Shown here in pieces: positions 61,658-64,000 of a stretch of 64,000 bases of DNA. This DNA comes from Pseudoramibacter alactolyticus (GTDB lineage: Bacteria > Bacillota > Clostridia > Eubacteriales > Eubacteriaceae): assembly GCF_050908235.1 (NCBI RefSeq), contig NZ_CP194340.1; one strand, given 5' to 3'. The position numbers and the translations under genes were made by a program. Position 1 is the first letter of the stretch, and each line of letters opens with the position of its first letter. The notes under the pieces are model-generated. The model saw nothing but the letters and a program-made list of their open reading frames with translations. It searched no databases and was not told the origin of the DNA.

Positions 61658-63133
61658 ATGGCTTTAATGACAGGCGACCAATACGTTGAAAGTTTGCGCA
61701 AATTAAAAACGCGGGTGTATATTTTCGGTGAGCGCGTCGAAAACTGGGTGGATCATCCCATCGTTCGTCCCTCCATTAACAGCATTAAAATGACCTACGA
61801 CCTCGCCCAGGATCCGGCCTATCAGGATCTGATGACGGCGACCTCCAACCTAACCGGCGAAACCGTCAACCGCTTCAATCACCTGCACCAGTCCGCCGAT
61901 GATCTGGTGCGAAAGGTTAAAATGCAGCGGCTGCTCGGCCAGAAAACGGCGTCCTGCTTCCAGCGCTGTGTGGGAATGGATTCCTTCAACGCGGTGTATT
62001 CCACCACCTATGAATGCGATCAGGCCCACGGAACCCATTATCACGACAACTTCAAGAACTTTCTGAAAATGGTGCAGGAAAACGACTATGTGGTCGACGG
62101 TGCGATGACCGACCCGAAGGGCGACCGCGGTCTCGCCCCCCACGCCCAGCCGGATCCGGATATGTTTGTCCACGTGGTGGCACGGCGGGATGACGGGATT
62201 GTCGTCCGCGGGGCTAAAGTCCACCAGACCGGCTCCATCAACTCTCACTGGCATTTGATGATGCCGACCATTGCCATGCGCGAAGAAGACAAGGATTACG
62301 CGGTGTCTTTTGCCTGCCCCAGCGATGCGGAAGGGGTCTATATGGTTTATGGCCGCCAGTCCTGCGACACCCGCAAGCTGGAGGGCAGCGACATCGATGT
62401 CGGGAATCCGAAGTTCGGCGGCCAGGAAGCCCTGGTGGTGCTGGACGATGTTTTTATTCCCAACGCATATATCTTTATGAACGGTGAATACGACTTCTCC
62501 GGCATGATGGTCGAACGCTTTGCCGGTTATCATCGCCAAAGCTACGGCGGCTGCAAAGTCGGCGTGGGCGATGTGGTTATCGGGGCGGCAGCCCTCGCGG
62601 CGGAATGCAACGGCGTCGAACGCGCGTCCCACATTAAGGATAAGCTCATCGAAATGACTCACCTGAACGAAACGCTTTATTCCTGCGGGATCGCCTGCTC
62701 CGCCGAAGGGCATGCGACCCCAGCCGGCAATTATCAGATCAATCTTCTGCTCGCCAATGTGTGCAAGCAAAACATCACTCGCTTCCCATATGAAATCGTT
62801 CGTTTGGCGGAAGACATCGCCGGCGGCCTGATGGTTACCCTGCCGGCCGACAAGGATTTTAAGTCGGCGACGGTGGCGGGCCGAAACGGCGAAACCATTG
62901 GCGATATCTGCACCAAATACTTCGCTGCCCACGAAGACATTCCGACGGAGGACCGTGTGAAGGTCATGCGCTTCCTCGAAAACATCTGCCTCGGGACCGC
63001 GGCCGTCGGTTATCGGACCGAATCCATGCATGGGGCCGGTTCTCCTCAGGCACAGCGCATCATGATTGCGCGCCAGGGCAATATCGATGGCAAAAAGCAG
63101 CTGGTTAAGGATATTGTCGGCATTGAAAAATAA
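61658..63133 (+). CDS. abfD: 4-Hydroxybutyryl-CoA dehydratase / vinylacetyl-CoA delta-isomerase
   Basis: A 491-residue radical flavoenzyme that makes crotonyl-CoA from 4-hydroxybutyryl-CoA. The [4Fe-4S] ligands are visible: CFQRC (Cys100 and Cys104), then GYHRQSYGGC (His and Cys, about 293 and 300). The length matches Clostridium AbfD. It feeds butyrate formation from succinate or 4-aminobutyrate, but no partner genes are in the window. An AAGGAG box precedes the ATG. Confidence 0.96.
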   Translation: MALMTGDQYVESLRKLKTRVYIFGERVENWVDHPIVRPSINSIKMTYDLAQDPAYQDLMTATSNLTGETVNRFNHLHQSADDLVRKVKMQRLLGQKTASCFQRCVGMDSFNAVYSTTYECDQAHGTHYHDNFKNFLKMVQENDYVVDGAMTDPKGDRGLAPHAQPDPDMFVHVVARRDDGIVVRGAKVHQTGSINSHWHLMMPTIAMREEDKDYAVSFACPSDAEGVYMVYGRQSCDTRKLEGSDIDVGNPKFGGQEALVVLDDVFIPNAYIFMNGEYDFSGMMVERFAGYHRQSYGGCKVGVGDVVIGAAALAAECNGVERASHIKDKLIEMTHLNETLYSCGIACSAEGHATPAGNYQINLLLANVCKQNITRFPYEIVRLAEDIAGGLMVTLPADKDFKSATVAGRNGETIGDICTKYFAAHEDIPTEDRVKVMRFLENICLGTAAVGYRTESMHGAGSPQAQRIMIARQGNIDGKKQLVKDIVGIEK

Positions 63134-63167
63134 TTTAAACGGCGCGATAAAAGGCGTCGCCATCATC

Positions 63168-63197
63168 AAACCCCATATGCGCATATGGGGTTTTAGT
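63168..63197 (+). terminator. Terminator after abfD
   Basis: AAACCCCATATGC and GCATATGGGGTTT pair almost without a loop, with T-rich flank. Confidence 0.8.
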
Positions 63198-63383
63198 GGA
63201 CTATGGGGACTGCGGCCCTCGGCCGTTCAGGAGAATAAAAAGGTTGGCAGAAGAGCGGTCCGAAAGAAATAAATGCAGTTGTTGTTCTGAATCGGGAACT
63301 ATGATATGTTTATGAAAAATTGAAGATTCGCGCAGACGGACATCCTGGGTGAGCAAGGTTTAAGTGAAGGAGTGAGGGGAGAA

Positions 63384-64000
63384 ATGAAGTGTGCGGATTT
63401 ATTGACGGTCCTTTCCGAATGCGGCTGGGGGGCGGCTATGGTGGGAAAGGATCATTGCATTTGGCAGATTAACGAGACCGGAGTCAGATTGCTCCACGGC
63501 GGCGGCTCCATGCGGGGCCTGCCCTTTCCCGATCAGGCCGATGCGCTCCTGGACCCCGATGCCAAGGAGCCGTTTATTTGCCTGCGGTTCGGCGAATATC
63601 TCACCCGCTGTGACGGGCCGGAACCGGAGGATTTGCCGCCGGATGCCCGTTGGGTGATCTTTCGCGACGCTACGGATGATTATTTTCTGGCGATGATGCG
63701 CAGCGTCGTTGAGCACATTAAGGAAGGGGTGGTGATGTGCGACGGGGAAAGCCGGCTGAATTTCTTTAACGGGCCGGCGATTAAGCAGGATTCGCTGGTG
63801 GCTAAGGATGTGCTCGGCGAAAATGTCAACGATGTGTATCGGATGAACGACGGAAAAAACTGCCTGCTGCCGGAAACGGTCAAATCCCGCAAGCCGACGC
63901 TGAACGAGCGCCACCGTTACACCACGCGTTTCGGCAAGTCGGTGGACACCATGGCCAACACCTACCCGGTGTTGAAAAGCGGTCAGGTGCTGGGTGCCTT
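63384..64000 (+). CDS. PAS-domain regulator, probably a sigma-54-dependent activator, cut by window end
   Basis: 205 residues to the window edge, no stop; ATG 63384 follows a GGGGAG box. A poorly conserved N-terminal part is followed by a PAS domain (from about 105): MMRSVVEHIKEGVVMCDGES, RLNFFNGPAIKQDS, NVNDVYRMN, and TRFGKSVDTMANTYPVLKSG. This pattern is characteristic of RocR-like activators, whose AAA+ and Fis domains would lie beyond the edge. It probably controls nearby catabolic genes. Confidence 0.7.
   Translation, partial: MKCADLLTVLSECGWGAAMVGKDHCIWQINETGVRLLHGGGSMRGLPFPDQADALLDPDAKEPFICLRFGEYLTRCDGPEPEDLPPDARWVIFRDATDDYFLAMMRSVVEHIKEGVVMCDGESRLNFFNGPAIKQDSLVAKDVLGENVNDVYRMNDGKNCLLPETVKSRKPTLNERHRYTTRFGKSVDTMANTYPVLKSGQVLGA

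Noticed and set aside
59416..61701. 761-codon open frame antisense to nifJ
   Set aside because: It mirrors the nifJ codons, has no family motif and no ribosome binding site; nifJ itself is certain.
61850..63184. 444-codon minus-strand frame
   Set aside because: Antisense shadow of abfD; it has no start signal and no family motif.
1..64000. CRISPR arrays, rRNA operons or intact insertion sequences
   Set aside because: No regularly spaced repeats, no rRNA sequence and no transposase with terminal repeats were seen.

Overview
The window spans the replication origin of a low-to-moderate-GC anaerobic firmicute. The gene order around the origin (rpsF-ssb-rpsR, parB-parA-noc, rsmG-mnmG-mnmE-jag-yidC-yidD-rnpA-rpmH, then dnaA-dnaN-S4-recF-gyrB-gyrA) is the classic Firmicutes arrangement. 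Pyruvate:ferredoxin oxidoreductase, 4-hydroxybutyryl-CoA dehydratase, a flavodiiron protein, rubrerythrin and an acyl-CoA dehydrogenase/rubredoxin fusion point to a strictly anaerobic, butyrate-type clostridium. A member of the Eubacteriaceae such as Pseudoramibacter/Eubacterium is my best guess, from gene content only.

Layout. 1-14.0 kb: genes on the minus strand running away from the origin (DUF2232 membrane protein, S18/SSB/S6, mechanosensitive channel, an unrecognised membrane protein, two ParB-family proteins and ParA, tRNA-modification genes, membrane insertion and RNase P genes). Two perfect parS palindromes lie inside this block. 14.04-16.04 kb: bipartite oriC, with DnaA boxes on both sides of dnaA and an AT-rich unwinding region before dnaN. 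16-23.9 kb: the rightward arm, dnaN to gyrA and rpe. 23.97-28.7 kb: a biotin islet (birA-bioY-bioB-bioD-bioA) facing the fork, behind a near-consensus BirA operator/promoter. Its bioA is broken three times and the islet abuts the tail of a large serine recombinase, which suggests lateral acquisition. 28.9-36.3 kb: ABC1 kinase plus phasin-like protein, a frameshifted ogt, tRNA-Gln, queT under a preQ1-I riboswitch, mscL, a nonsense-mutated XRE/membrane regulator, and the dnaD-dnaC helicase-loading pair. 36.6-41.3 kb: murA, a CwlJ-like hydrolase, walJ, and a GH114-like gene bracketed by a 207-bp direct duplication of the walJ 3' end. 41.3-47.1 kb: an oxygen-defence neighbourhood (Rrf2 regulator, acyl-CoA dehydrogenase-EtfA-rubredoxin, flavodiiron FprA, nitronate monooxygenase-like protein, rubrerythrin). 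47.4-53.2 kb: an XRE regulator divergent from two PatB/MalY-type C-S lyases, an NhaC-type antiporter and RidA. 53.3-57.8 kb: trmO-like, murI, a polysaccharide deacetylase, folT under a tetrahydrofolate riboswitch, and TetR and GntR regulators. 57.9-64 kb: pyruvate:ferredoxin oxidoreductase, 4-hydroxybutyryl-CoA dehydratase and the start of a probable sigma-54 activator.

How the parts fit. The most interesting candidate system is rrf2 / acyl-CoA dehydrogenase-EtfA-rubredoxin / fprA. The fusion chains substrate FAD, an ETF-type FAD and a rubredoxin iron in one polypeptide, next to a flavodiiron oxidase that uses rubredoxin-type donors. I infer a route that burns acyl-CoA electrons to remove O2 or NO. 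The C-S lyase/RidA set makes sense as a beta-elimination pathway with its own imine clean-up enzyme.

Caveat: several genes carry single-base disruptions. Those in or next to homopolymers (ogt, the acyl-CoA dehydrogenase fusion, two in bioA) could be sequencing errors. The base substitutions that make stop codons (bioA, the XRE gene) are less easily explained that way. All identifications come from reading the sequence; no database search was run.
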